The position numbers were made by a program, and so were the translations under genes. The notes below the pieces were generated by a model, which saw only the letters and a list, made by a program, of their open reading frames with translations, searched no databases and was not told the origin of the DNA. Positions 23,440 through 31,905 of a DNA stretch of 64,000 nucleotides are shown here, piece after piece. Position 1 is the stretch's first letter; every line of letters starts with the position of its first letter. Origin of the DNA: Leyella stercorea (lineage in GTDB: Bacteria; Bacteroidota; Bacteroidia; Bacteroidales; Bacteroidaceae); NCBI RefSeq assembly GCF_021531655.1, contig NZ_JADYUF010000004.1, forward strand, positions 43,349 through 107,348, read 5' to 3'.

Positions 23440-25524
23440 ATGTACACAATGAAAAAATTGATGTCTGTTGCCATGTTGCTCTTTGTGACGATACTGTGCA
23501 ATGCACAGATGGCAAACCCTGTGAAGTTCACAGCTCATCTTAAGACTAACGGCACAGCCGAAGCCGAGATCGTGTTCTCCGGAAAAATCGAAAGCGGATG
23601 GCACGTGTATTCAACCAATCTTGGCAACGACGGCCCCACCGAGGCTACCATCCACTTCGACAAGAAGGACGGTATAGAGCTCGTAGGCAAGCTGACACCA
23701 CGCGGACACGAGATTTCGAAGATGGACGACATGTTCGGAATGGTGCTGCGCTACTTTGAGAATTCAGCACAGTTTGTACAGAAGATCAAGTTCACCAAGC
23801 CCGAACACGACATCAAGTGCTACCTGGAGTATGGCGCATGCAACGACCAGTCGTGCATGCCACCGTCTACTGTAGACTTCGCCAAGAAAGGAAAATCGCC
23901 CGCAGTAGACGCTGCTGCCGCCAAAGCAGAAGCTAAGGCCGACGCCAATGCAGAAGCCAAGGAGGCTGATGCAGCCCTCGCAGACGCTACACTGGACCCT
24001 GCCGCTGCCCAAGAGGCCGTAGCCGACAGCGCCAACGCTGCCGCTGACTCGGCTGCTGTGGCTGCCGTAGCCAACATGGACAAGTCGGAGCTGCAGAAGC
24101 TCTGGACACCGGTGGTGAAGCAGCTCGAAAAGTTTGACAAGCCAATGAACAACTCATTGCTCTATATCTTCTTCGCCGGACTGCTCGGCGGACTCCTCGC
24201 ACTCTTCACTCCGTGCGTCTGGCCTATCATTCCGATGACCGTGAGCTTCTTCCTGAAGCGCAACAAGGAGCGCCGCAAGGCCATACGCGAGGCCATCACC
24301 TACGGCGTGAGCATCGTGGTAATATACGTAGCACTGGGATTGATCGTATCGCTGCTGTTCGGAGCAAGCGCACTCAACGCGCTGTCTACCAACGCCATAT
24401 TCAACATCCTGTTCTGCCTGCTGCTGGTAGTGTTCGCCGCATCGTTCTTCGGAGCGTTCGAGATAACGCTGCCGTCATCGTGGAGCAACAAGATTGACCA
24501 GAAGTCGGACGAGACAAGCGGCTTCATCAGCATCTTCCTCATGGCGTTCACACTGTCGCTCGTGAGCTTCTCGTGCACCGGACCTATCATCGGATTCCTC
24601 CTTGTAGCCGTGTCTTCATCGGGCGACATCGTGGCCCCGACCATCGGCATGCTCGGTTTCGCAGTGGCTCTGGCTGTTCCATTCGCACTGTTCGCCATGT
24701 TCCCCACACTGCTCAAGTCGGCTCCTAAGTCGGGCGGTTGGATGAACGTGTTGAAGGTGGTGCTCGGATTCATCGAGCTGGCATTCGCCCTGAAGTTCCT
24801 CTCGGTAGCCGACTTGGCTTACGGATGGCACATCCTCGACCGTGAGGCATTCCTCGCATTGTGGATTATCATCTTCGGTCTGCTCGGTCTGTACCTGCTC
24901 GGCATGTTCAACTTCCCGCACGACGACGAAGGCCGCCGCACCAATGTGCCGCAGTTCTTCCTTGCCCTGCTGTCACTGTCGTTCGCCATGTATATGGTTC
25001 CGGGCCTCTGGGGCGCTCCGCTCAAGGCAGTCAGCGCCTTCGCTCCGCCTATGAACACCCAGGACTTCAACCTCTACAAGAACGAGGTGCACCCACGCTT
25101 CAAGGACTTTGAGGCAGGTATGGCTGCAGCCCGACTCGAAGGCAAGCCCGTAATGGTAGACTTCACCGGATTCGGATGCGTAAACTGCCGTAAGATGGAG
25201 GCTGCTGTATGGACCGACTCTAAGGTGGCTGACATGCTCAACCAGAAGTATGTGCTCATCTCATTGTACGTTGACGACAAGACTCCGCTGCCCGAGCCAA
25301 TGACAGTGACCGATACTGACGGCACACAGCGCACCCTGCGCACCATTGGCGACAAGTGGAGCTATCTGCAGCGCTACAAGTTCGGCTCGAACACACAGCC
25401 TATGTACGTACTTATCGACAACGACGGCATGCCGCTGACGGGCAGCCGCTCGTACGACGAGGACATCAACGAATACATGAAGTTCTTGCAGACTGGATTG
25501 GATAATTACAATAATAAGAAATAA
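23440..25524 (+). CDS. dsbD: thiol:disulfide interchange protein DsbD
   Basis: 694 residues (an ATG at 23449 gives MKKLMSVAMLLF and is equally likely). Signal peptide, then an N-terminal DsbD-type beta domain to about residue 140 with the cysteines of EYGACNDQSCMPPS. A linker of about 55 residues very rich in Ala, Asp and Glu follows (about 148-205). The membrane domain carries FTPCVWPIIPMTVSFF and SFSCTGPIIGFLL, and the C-terminal thioredoxin domain has CVNC (Cys580, Cys583). It carries electrons from cytoplasmic thioredoxin to periplasmic thiol proteins. The alanine-rich linker is unusually long and skewed. Confidence 0.94.
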   Translation: MYTMKKLMSVAMLLFVTILCNAQMANPVKFTAHLKTNGTAEAEIVFSGKIESGWHVYSTNLGNDGPTEATIHFDKKDGIELVGKLTPRGHEISKMDDMFGMVLRYFENSAQFVQKIKFTKPEHDIKCYLEYGACNDQSCMPPSTVDFAKKGKSPAVDAAAAKAEAKADANAEAKEADAALADATLDPAAAQEAVADSANAAADSAAVAAVANMDKSELQKLWTPVVKQLEKFDKPMNNSLLYIFFAGLLGGLLALFTPCVWPIIPMTVSFFLKRNKERRKAIREAITYGVSIVVIYVALGLIVSLLFGASALNALSTNAIFNILFCLLLVVFAASFFGAFEITLPSSWSNKIDQKSDETSGFISIFLMAFTLSLVSFSCTGPIIGFLLVAVSSSGDIVAPTIGMLGFAVALAVPFALFAMFPTLLKSAPKSGGWMNVLKVVLGFIELAFALKFLSVADLAYGWHILDREAFLALWIIIFGLLGLYLLGMFNFPHDDEGRRTNVPQFFLALLSLSFAMYMVPGLWGAPLKAVSAFAPPMNTQDFNLYKNEVHPRFKDFEAGMAAARLEGKPVMVDFTGFGCVNCRKMEAAVWTDSKVADMLNQKYVLISLYVDDKTPLPEPMTVTDTDGTQRTLRTIGDKWSYLQRYKFGSNTQPMYVLIDNDGMPLTGSRSYDEDINEYMKFLQTGLDNYNNKK

Positions 25525-25535
25525 ACATTAAATAA

Positions 25536-25580
25536 GAAGCCCTTCCCCCTACCCCTCCATAGGGCAGGGAGTTGGGCTTC
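25536..25580. repeat. GC-rich dispersed repeat, copy 5 (diverged)
   Basis: GAAGCCCTTCCCCCTACCCC then TCCATAGGGCAGGGAG and TTGGGCTTC. It begins 11 bp after the dsbD stop. The outer GAAGCCC / GGGCTTC also pair, so the whole may fold as a hairpin and end the transcript. Confidence 0.65.
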
Positions 25581-25594
25581 AAGTCTATACTACT

Positions 25595-26884
25595 ATGCTC
25601 GAAAAACAAATACGCGAACAGATTATATCGCTCATCAACCGCGAAGTGGTGCCAGCAGTAGGCTGCACCGAACCGATGTGTGTATCGCTGTGTGTGGCCA
25701 AGGCAACCGAAACACTGGGCTGCCGACCCGAAAAGATTACAGCGTTGCTGTCTGCAAATATCCTCAAGAACGCAATGGGCGTGGGCATACCGGGTACGGG
25801 TATGATCGGACTGCCTATCGCTATAGCATTGGGAGCACTTGTGGGCAAGTCGGAATATCAGCTTGAGGTAATCAAGGATCTGACACGCGAAATACTCGAA
25901 GAGGGCAAGCAATACGTCAGCGAAGACCATATCGACATAAAGCTGAAGCAGGGCATCACCGAGAAACTGTATGTGGAGATACGCTGCGAGGCACAGGGAC
26001 ACGAGGCAACTGCCATCATCGCACATTCGCATACTAATATAGTATATGTAGAACGCGACGGAAACGCCATTCTCGACCGCCGCACTCCGCAGGCCGGAGC
26101 AGCCGAGCAGAAGGACATACAGCTCAACATGCGCATGGTGTACGACTTCGCCATGACTACTCCCGAGGAGGAGATAAGCTTCATACTGAAGACCCGCGAC
26201 TACAACATACGCGCTGCCGAAGAGTCGAAGAAGGCCAACTACGGGCACTGTCTGGGCAAGACCATCGACCGCCCGTTGAGCCACGGCATATTCGGCAACT
26301 CCATATTCTCGCACATCATATCGAAGACTGCATCGGCTTGCGACGCACGTATGGGCGGCGCAATGATTCCGGTGATGAGCAATTCGGGCTCGGGCAACCA
26401 GGGCATCTGCGCCACTAATCCCGTGGCTGTGTATGCCGTGGAGAACGAAAACACCGAGGAGGAGCTGATACGCGCGCTCACACTGAGCCACCTTACAGCC
26501 ATATACATCAAGCAGAACCTCGGAAAACTCTCGGCTCTGTGCGGATGCGTGGTGGCAAGTATCGGTTCGAGCTGCGGCATAACATATCTCATGGGCGGCG
26601 ACTACACACACATCTGCCACTCGGTGAAGAACATGATAGCCAACATCACGGGCATGATATGTGACGGAGCCAAGCCAAGCTGCTCGCTGAAGATTTCGTC
26701 GGGCGTGTCTACGGCTCTGCTGTCGGCGCTGCTCTCGATGGAGGGCAAGTGCGTAAGCTCGGTTGAAGGCATCATCGACGACGACGTGGACCGCTCTATA
26801 CGCAACCTTACAAGCATTGGTGCCGAGGCTATGAACCAGACCGACGCTATGGTTCTCGACATCATGACTCATAAGAATTGCTAA
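25595..26884 (+). CDS. L-cysteine desulfidase/UPF0597 family protein (CyuA/YhaM-like)
   Basis: 429 residues. Family marks: EVVPAVGCTEPMCVSL near residue 20, NAMGVGIPGTGMIGLPIA, NSGSGNQGICATNPV, and a cysteine-rich end (GCVVASIGSSCG, CDGAKPSCSLK). The conserved cysteines bind an iron-sulfur cluster in relatives that split L-cysteine to pyruvate, ammonia and sulfide; the fold is shared with the serine dehydratase alpha domain. Cysteine desulfidase is the best guess. It lies 70 bp after dsbD, separated by repeat copy 5, and 22 bp before dgt. Confidence 0.88.
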   Translation: MLEKQIREQIISLINREVVPAVGCTEPMCVSLCVAKATETLGCRPEKITALLSANILKNAMGVGIPGTGMIGLPIAIALGALVGKSEYQLEVIKDLTREILEEGKQYVSEDHIDIKLKQGITEKLYVEIRCEAQGHEATAIIAHSHTNIVYVERDGNAILDRRTPQAGAAEQKDIQLNMRMVYDFAMTTPEEEISFILKTRDYNIRAAEESKKANYGHCLGKTIDRPLSHGIFGNSIFSHIISKTASACDARMGGAMIPVMSNSGSGNQGICATNPVAVYAVENENTEEELIRALTLSHLTAIYIKQNLGKLSALCGCVVASIGSSCGITYLMGGDYTHICHSVKNMIANITGMICDGAKPSCSLKISSGVSTALLSALLSMEGKCVSSVEGIIDDDVDRSIRNLTSIGAEAMNQTDAMVLDIMTHKNC

Positions 26885-26906
26885 GAACATACAACTATAA
26901 CAAACA

Positions 26907-28244
26907 ATGAACTGGCAACAACTCATATCCAACAAACGTCTGGGGCAGGAAGTAAGGCATCCCGAACGCCACGACGACCGGTCGGAGTTCAAACGCGACT
27001 ACGACCGTCTCATCTTCTCAGCCCCCTTCAGACGCATGCAGAACAAGACGCAGGTGTTCCCGCTGCCGGGCAGCGTCTTCGTACACAACCGCCTCACTCA
27101 CTCGCTTGAGGTGGCAAGTGTGGGCATGTCGCTGGGCAATGACGTGGCACGTGAGTTGAAGCTGCGGCATCCCGAACTTACGGGAACGCTGTTTGAGGAG
27201 ATTGGCACCATCGTGAGCACAGCTTGTCTGGCTCACGACATGGGCAATCCTCCCTTCGGACACTCAGGCGAAAAAGCCATACAGGCATTCTTCCGCGAGG
27301 GCAATGGCATGGAACTGAAACCGAAGATGAGCCCCGAATTATGGGACAACCTCATACACTTCGAGGGCAACGCCAACGCCTTCCGGCTGCTGGCACACCG
27401 CTTTCACGGCCGACGTGAGGGCGGATTTGTCATGACATACGCCACACTTGCCTCCATAGTGAAGTATCCCTACTCCAGCATGGCAGCCGGCAAGAAGGGC
27501 AAGTTCGGATTCTTCTGCTTTGAGGAGCATTATTATCGTCGCATAGCCGACGAACTGGGCATACGCCGACTGTCTGCCGACGGCGAGCCGCTACGCTACG
27601 CACGCCATCCGCTGGTGTACCTGGTAGAGGCTGCCGACGACATCTGCTATGAGATAATGGACATTGAGGATGCGCACAAGCTGCGTATCCTGTCGTTTGA
27701 CGAGACCATGCAGCTGCTGCTGGGATTCTTTGACAATTGCCAAAGAGAGAAAATACTGAAACGCATAGACGAAGAGGGCATCACCGACAATAACGAGAAG
27801 GTGGTGTATCTGCGTGCATGCACCATTGGAAAACTTGAAAACGAGTGCGCACGGGCATTCGTCGAGCACGAGAGCGAGATACTCAACGGCACGCTCCAGG
27901 GATGCCTCATCGACCATATTACGCCCTCGGTGCGCGATGCCTATCGTCATTGTTCCGAGCTGAGCGTACAGCGCATATACAATTCCAAGCCCGTTCTGGA
28001 CGTGGAACTGTCGGGTTACAAGATTATGGAGACGCTCATGGACGCCCTGATTGAGGCTGCCGTGAGCCCTGAGAAGTTCCACTCGGAACAGCTGCGCAAG
28101 CGATTCAGCAACCAGTATGACATCAACAGTCCCGACTTCGAGACCCGCGTCATGGCTGTCATAGACTTCATATCGGGTATGACCGACGTGTTTGCGCTCG
28201 ACATATACCAAAAAATACAAGGCATATCGCTGCCGATTGTGTAA
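26907..28244 (+). CDS. dgt: deoxyguanosinetriphosphate triphosphohydrolase (dNTPase)
   Basis: 445 residues. An HD-domain phosphohydrolase that cuts dGTP or other dNTPs into nucleoside and triphosphate. The metal-binding set is visible: His65 in NRLTHSLEVA, the HD pair 110-111 in CLAHDMGNPPFGHSGEKA, and a later Asp in EAADDICYEIMDIED. The N-terminal FSAPFRRMQNKTQVFP is typical of Dgt. It starts 22 bp after the desulfidase gene, so the two are likely one operon. A 34-bp inverted repeat follows the stop. Confidence 0.93.
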   Translation: MNWQQLISNKRLGQEVRHPERHDDRSEFKRDYDRLIFSAPFRRMQNKTQVFPLPGSVFVHNRLTHSLEVASVGMSLGNDVARELKLRHPELTGTLFEEIGTIVSTACLAHDMGNPPFGHSGEKAIQAFFREGNGMELKPKMSPELWDNLIHFEGNANAFRLLAHRFHGRREGGFVMTYATLASIVKYPYSSMAAGKKGKFGFFCFEEHYYRRIADELGIRRLSADGEPLRYARHPLVYLVEAADDICYEIMDIEDAHKLRILSFDETMQLLLGFFDNCQREKILKRIDEEGITDNNEKVVYLRACTIGKLENECARAFVEHESEILNGTLQGCLIDHITPSVRDAYRHCSELSVQRIYNSKPVLDVELSGYKIMETLMDALIEAAVSPEKFHSEQLRKRFSNQYDINSPDFETRVMAVIDFISGMTDVFALDIYQKIQGISLPIV

Positions 28245-28275
28245 TAAAAAAATTGAGAGTTGAGAGTTAGAAAAT

Positions 28276-28393
28276 TGAGAGTTGAGAATTGAGAGTTGAG
28301 AGTTATGATATGTTTTTGTCAATAACAGACATCATAACATTGCATGATTATCAAAGGTAATCATAACTCTCAACTCTCAATTCTCAATTCTCA
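28276..28393. repeat. 34-bp inverted repeat of CTCTCAA-type words, copy 1
   Basis: Arms 28276-28309 and 28360-28393 match at 33 of 34 positions; each is built from short TTGAGAG / TTGAGAA words and ends at GTTATGAT. The loop is 50 nt. It lies in the converging gap between dgt and glsB. Confidence 0.85.
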
Positions 28394-28406
28394 ACTTAGA
28401 ACAAAA

Positions 28407-29399
28407 CTACTTTTCGCGGTAGATTATATTGTTGGCTCCGCTTGTTATTTCAAGAGCCTCGGGGTGCTCTTTGATATACGAGTCGATATGACGGACGCGT
28501 TTGTTCTCGAGAATTTCGTCAACAGCAATGAGAATGCCTGTCTCCTCCACGTCGCCGAAGCCGTAGTTGATGGCTGTGCCGAAGAGTCTCATTGTAGGCG
28601 ACAGCGACATATAGGCGTTGACAAGTGGCGGAATGTTGTAGCCAAGGGCACGTATCTCACGGTTGAGAATGAGATAGTCTTTCTTGAAATCGTCCTCGCA
28701 GAACAGCTTGGCAAGTTCTTCTTCGGGCGTTTCAATCTTCAGCGGCTTAAGCGGAATGATGAGGTTGTCCTTGTCGTCGAAGTGCTTCTTGAGGAAATAG
28801 AGTATCATGTCGCGTCCACGACGGATGTACGACGGATACATTGTCATCTTGCCGAAGAAGTACTTTACGTTGGGCTTGATGACGGTGAGGGCACCCAGAC
28901 CGTCCCAAAGGTTGTCGAGTGCAAACAGACTCTTGGCTCCGCGGCGTGTGCTCTGATACTCCAGAGTGACAAACGAGCGTCCAAGCTCTACCGTGTACGG
29001 CATGTAGTCCTTAAGGAACTTGTCGGAAAAGTGGAACATATGGCTCGTGGCAAGCAGCGGTTGGCCGTCGGGACCAAGCTCCCAGTCCGATCCGAGCAGA
29101 TAACGGTAGCCTCCTATTATCTCCTCAGCTTCGGGATTCCACACGATAAGCTGCTTGTAGCAGTTGTCGCACGTGTCAAACTCGTCGATATCCAACGGTT
29201 TGCCAGTGCCGCCTCCCGCCTCGCGGAACGCAATCTCGCGCAATCGTCCTATCTCACGCATTACGTTAGGGGCGTTGTGGGCTGTAATGACATAAATTTC
29301 GTTGTGGCTCTTGTTGGTCATACGGAGCTGTCGCTCAGGAGTGAGTTCGCTCTTGAGCAGTTCCTTGCTTACTGGTGCTATTATTGGCTCTTCCTTCAT
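28407..29399 (-). CDS. glsB: GlsB-like N-acyltransferase (glycine lipid synthesis)
   Basis: 330 residues, GNAT/hemolysin-like acyltransferase (Acetyltransf_5 type). Visible marks: RLREIAFREAGGGTGKPLDIDEFD, IVWNPEAEEIIGGYRY, and VELGRSFVTLEYQ. In Bacteroides thetaiotaomicron the pair GlsB and GlsA makes glycine lipids: GlsB adds a 3-hydroxy fatty acid to the amino group of glycine, and GlsA adds the second acyl chain. The same pair, adjacent and cotranscribed, is here. The closest alternative is ornithine-lipid OlsB. Confidence 0.82.
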   Translation of the reverse strand: MKEEPIIAPVSKELLKSELTPERQLRMTNKSHNEIYVITAHNAPNVMREIGRLREIAFREAGGGTGKPLDIDEFDTCDNCYKQLIVWNPEAEEIIGGYRYLLGSDWELGPDGQPLLATSHMFHFSDKFLKDYMPYTVELGRSFVTLEYQSTRRGAKSLFALDNLWDGLGALTVIKPNVKYFFGKMTMYPSYIRRGRDMILYFLKKHFDDKDNLIIPLKPLKIETPEEELAKLFCEDDFKKDYLILNREIRALGYNIPPLVNAYMSLSPTMRLFGTAINYGFGDVEETGILIAVDEILENKRVRHIDSYIKEHPEALEITSGANNIIYREK

Positions 29400-29473
29400 T
29401 GTCTTCTACAATAATATCTTACAGACCGTAGCGGTCGTATTTATCCTTTTTAATCTTTTACTTTTTTACTCTT

Positions 29474-30319
29474 TTACTTTTTACCTTTCCCCGGCAGTTC
29501 ATACACAATATCCTCAACGTACCGTGCCCATTCGGCAGGCTTTCGGGAACGGTCGAAGGTCTGCCATGGTATTGGCTTGCCTATGTGTATGGTGAAATGC
29601 TTGCCAACATTGCGATACATCTCGTCAACAAGGAATATCATGGCGAGATTAAACGGCAGGAAGCGGTCGCTGAAGTTGGCTATACGATAGAAGCGATTGG
29701 AATTCTGTCCGCTGAAATGAATTGGTACTACGTCACGATGGCACTCCACGCTCTTCACGATGAATGTCTTCTTCCAATCGATATCGTGTATCGTTCCGTC
29801 CTTCTGACGTCGGCTGTTGAGTCCAGCGGGGAACATTAGCATGTGATTGTCGCTCTTGAATCCTGCTTCAACCATACGCGGAAAGTCGCGTCCGTTGCGT
29901 CCCGTCTTGTTGATGCCGATGCATACGGGGGCGAGTCCGGGCAGATTCATGAGCAAGTCATTGACAAGATAGCGGAAACGTCCGTCGTAGTGGCGTCCGA
30001 TAATGGAGCCGAGCGCCACGCCATCCTGTCCTCCGAGCGGATGGTTTGACACGAAAGTGTACAGCCTGCCGTCGTCCTTGGGCGGTAGGTTCTCCTTGCC
30101 TACTATCTCGATGTCCATCTTGAGATAGCGCACGCATTCCTCAAGCCACTCCACACCCTGCATGTCGCGAGTCTTCCAAATGAATGCGTTGACCTGATCC
30201 TGGTGAATGATATGTTTCAGCCAGTTGGTAAGTAGCGAAGGGACAAAGCGTGCCTTGCCGCCCATCTTGCTGCTGAGAATTCTGTCAATGTCGATTGTAT
30301 GTTCCGAAATCTCGTTCAT
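29474..30319 (-). CDS. glsA: GlsA-like O-acyltransferase (lysophospholipid acyltransferase family)
   Basis: 281 residues, PlsC-type fold without a clear signal peptide. The catalytic motif reads NHPLGGQDG (His93, Asp99); the gap is one residue longer than the classic HX4D, as is common in this Bacteroidetes branch. The phosphate-binding strand is LMFPAGLNSRR. Located just upstream of glsB on the minus strand (74 bp gap), it should add the ester-linked acyl chain in glycine lipid synthesis. It is divergent from the dcw cluster. Confidence 0.82.
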   Translation of the reverse strand: MNEISEHTIDIDRILSSKMGGKARFVPSLLTNWLKHIIHQDQVNAFIWKTRDMQGVEWLEECVRYLKMDIEIVGKENLPPKDDGRLYTFVSNHPLGGQDGVALGSIIGRHYDGRFRYLVNDLLMNLPGLAPVCIGINKTGRNGRDFPRMVEAGFKSDNHMLMFPAGLNSRRQKDGTIHDIDWKKTFIVKSVECHRDVVPIHFSGQNSNRFYRIANFSDRFLPFNLAMIFLVDEMYRNVGKHFTIHIGKPIPWQTFDRSRKPAEWARYVEDIVYELPGKGKK

Positions 30320-30477
30320 TTTGTCATAAAATACTAATCAGCTGCAAAAATAACATATCTTTTTCAGATATACTCCATTTAATATAAGAAATGTGGCTAT
30401 TTAATAAAAATGACACGCAAATGTAGACTCATTCGGGGATTTTTGTGTAACTTTACACCCCAAATACGCATATAACA

Positions 30478-31428
30478 ATGTACACAGATACTTCCAAAGA
30501 TATACAATCCATAACAACTGCGCAGGGCTATCATGTACCTGTTCTGCTCGACGAGAGCGTGAGCGGGCTCAACATCAAGCCCGGCGGCATATACGTCGAC
30601 GTGACATTCGGCGGCGGCGGACACTCGCGCGAGATACTGCGCCGACTGCCCGAAGGCGCGCATCTGTACAGTTTCGACCAGGATGCCGATGCCGAACGCA
30701 ACATCGGCGACCCGAACGAGAAATTCACGTTCGTACGCAGCAACTTCCGCTATCTGAAAAACTGGATGCGCTACTATGGCGTCGACCACATCGACGGACT
30801 GCTTGCCGACCTCGGAGTGTCGTCGCACCACTTCGACGATGCCGAACGCGGATTCTCATTCAGATTTGACGCTCCGCTCGACATGCGCATGAACAAGCGC
30901 GCCGGACAGACGGCTGCCGACATACTCAACAACTACGACGAGGCACGACTGGCGGATATATTCTACATATACGGCGAGATGAAGAACTCGCGACGCATAG
31001 CCGCTGCCGTTGTCAAGGCACGACAGACAACGCCCATCAACACCACAAGCGACTTTCTGGCTGTAGTGGAGCCGATGTTCAAGCGCGAACGCGAGAAGAA
31101 GGACATGGCACGACTGTTCCAGGCGCTGCGCATAGAGGTGAACCACGAAATGGACGCACTGCGCGAAATGCTTGCCGCAGCCACCGAGCTGCTCGCTCCG
31201 GGCGGACGCCTGTCGGTGATTACCTACCACTCGCTCGAAGACCGCATCGTGAAGAACGTCATGAAGACGGGCAATCCAGAGGGAAAGGTAGAGCAGGACT
31301 TCTTCGGACGCACCAACACACCATACCTCATGGTGGAAAAACTTATTATCCCCTCCGACGAGGAACAACAATCCAACCCCCGCAGCCGCAGCGCCAAACT
31401 GCGCATAGCCGAGCGTAAGGGCGAATAG
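30478..31428 (+). CDS. rsmH: 16S rRNA (cytosine1402-N4)-methyltransferase RsmH
   Basis: 316 residues. SAM-binding motif YVDVTFGGGGHSREIL (residues 39-54), then GLLADLGVSSHHFDDAERGFSF and a late VITYHSLEDRIVKN, all diagnostic. It methylates C1402 in the ribosomal P site. First gene of the dcw cluster here. The usual upstream mraZ is missing; the 158-bp gap to glsA has a weak -7-like TAACTTTA at 30448-30455 and no mraZ-like frame. Confidence 0.95.
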   Translation: MYTDTSKDIQSITTAQGYHVPVLLDESVSGLNIKPGGIYVDVTFGGGGHSREILRRLPEGAHLYSFDQDADAERNIGDPNEKFTFVRSNFRYLKNWMRYYGVDHIDGLLADLGVSSHHFDDAERGFSFRFDAPLDMRMNKRAGQTAADILNNYDEARLADIFYIYGEMKNSRRIAAAVVKARQTTPINTTSDFLAVVEPMFKREREKKDMARLFQALRIEVNHEMDALREMLAAATELLAPGGRLSVITYHSLEDRIVKNVMKTGNPEGKVEQDFFGRTNTPYLMVEKLIIPSDEEQQSNPRSRSAKLRIAERKGE

Positions 31429-31440
31429 CAAACAACGACT

Positions 31441-31905
31441 ATGAACAAGGATGAAACCAACACGCAGACCAATACTGGTGAAGCTATAGAACAGGACAAG
31501 GAGAAGGATACCACGCAATCGCTCAGAGCCATTATACGCGAGCAGACCACTGAGGACGAGATGCCGCTGACCAAGAATATCACACTGCGCAAAATACTCG
31601 GTGGCGACATTCTGAGTGCCGACATCATACGCAAGCAGATATGGCTGATACTGATTATAGTGCTGTTTATCGTGGTGTATATATCCAACCGATACAAGTG
31701 TCAGCAGGACCTGATACTCATCGACAACCTGACCGAGCAACTTAAGGATGCCAAGTACAGAGCATTGTCGAGTAGCAGCGACCTTACTCAACAGACACGT
31801 GAGAGCAAGGTGCTCGAAAAGCTGAGAGCCAGCAGCGACAGTACGCTGCACATAGCCACACAGCCGCCATACATAATAAACGTGCCTAATACAGAAGAGA
31901 GATGA
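31441..31905 (+). CDS. ftsL: FtsL-like cell division protein
   Basis: 154 residues with one membrane segment (about 67-83, IWLILIIVLFIVVYISN) and a short periplasmic helical stretch (85-135) that could form a coiled coil, as in FtsL. The cytoplasmic tail of about 65 residues is long and acidic. Sequence similarity in FtsL is always weak, so the call rests on topology and on position between rsmH and ftsI. Its stop overlaps the ftsI start (ATGA). Confidence 0.75.
   Translation: MNKDETNTQTNTGEAIEQDKEKDTTQSLRAIIREQTTEDEMPLTKNITLRKILGGDILSADIIRKQIWLILIIVLFIVVYISNRYKCQQDLILIDNLTEQLKDAKYRALSSSSDLTQQTRESKVLEKLRASSDSTLHIATQPPYIINVPNTEER

Noticed and set aside
25466..26992. 508-codon open frame on the minus strand
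   Set aside because: It is fully antisense to the CyuA-like gene, has a Cys/His/Tyr-rich composition with no domain, and crosses gene borders. A shadow of strong codon bias.
28344..29414. 356-codon plus-strand frame
   Set aside because: Antisense to glsB and begins inside the inverted repeat.
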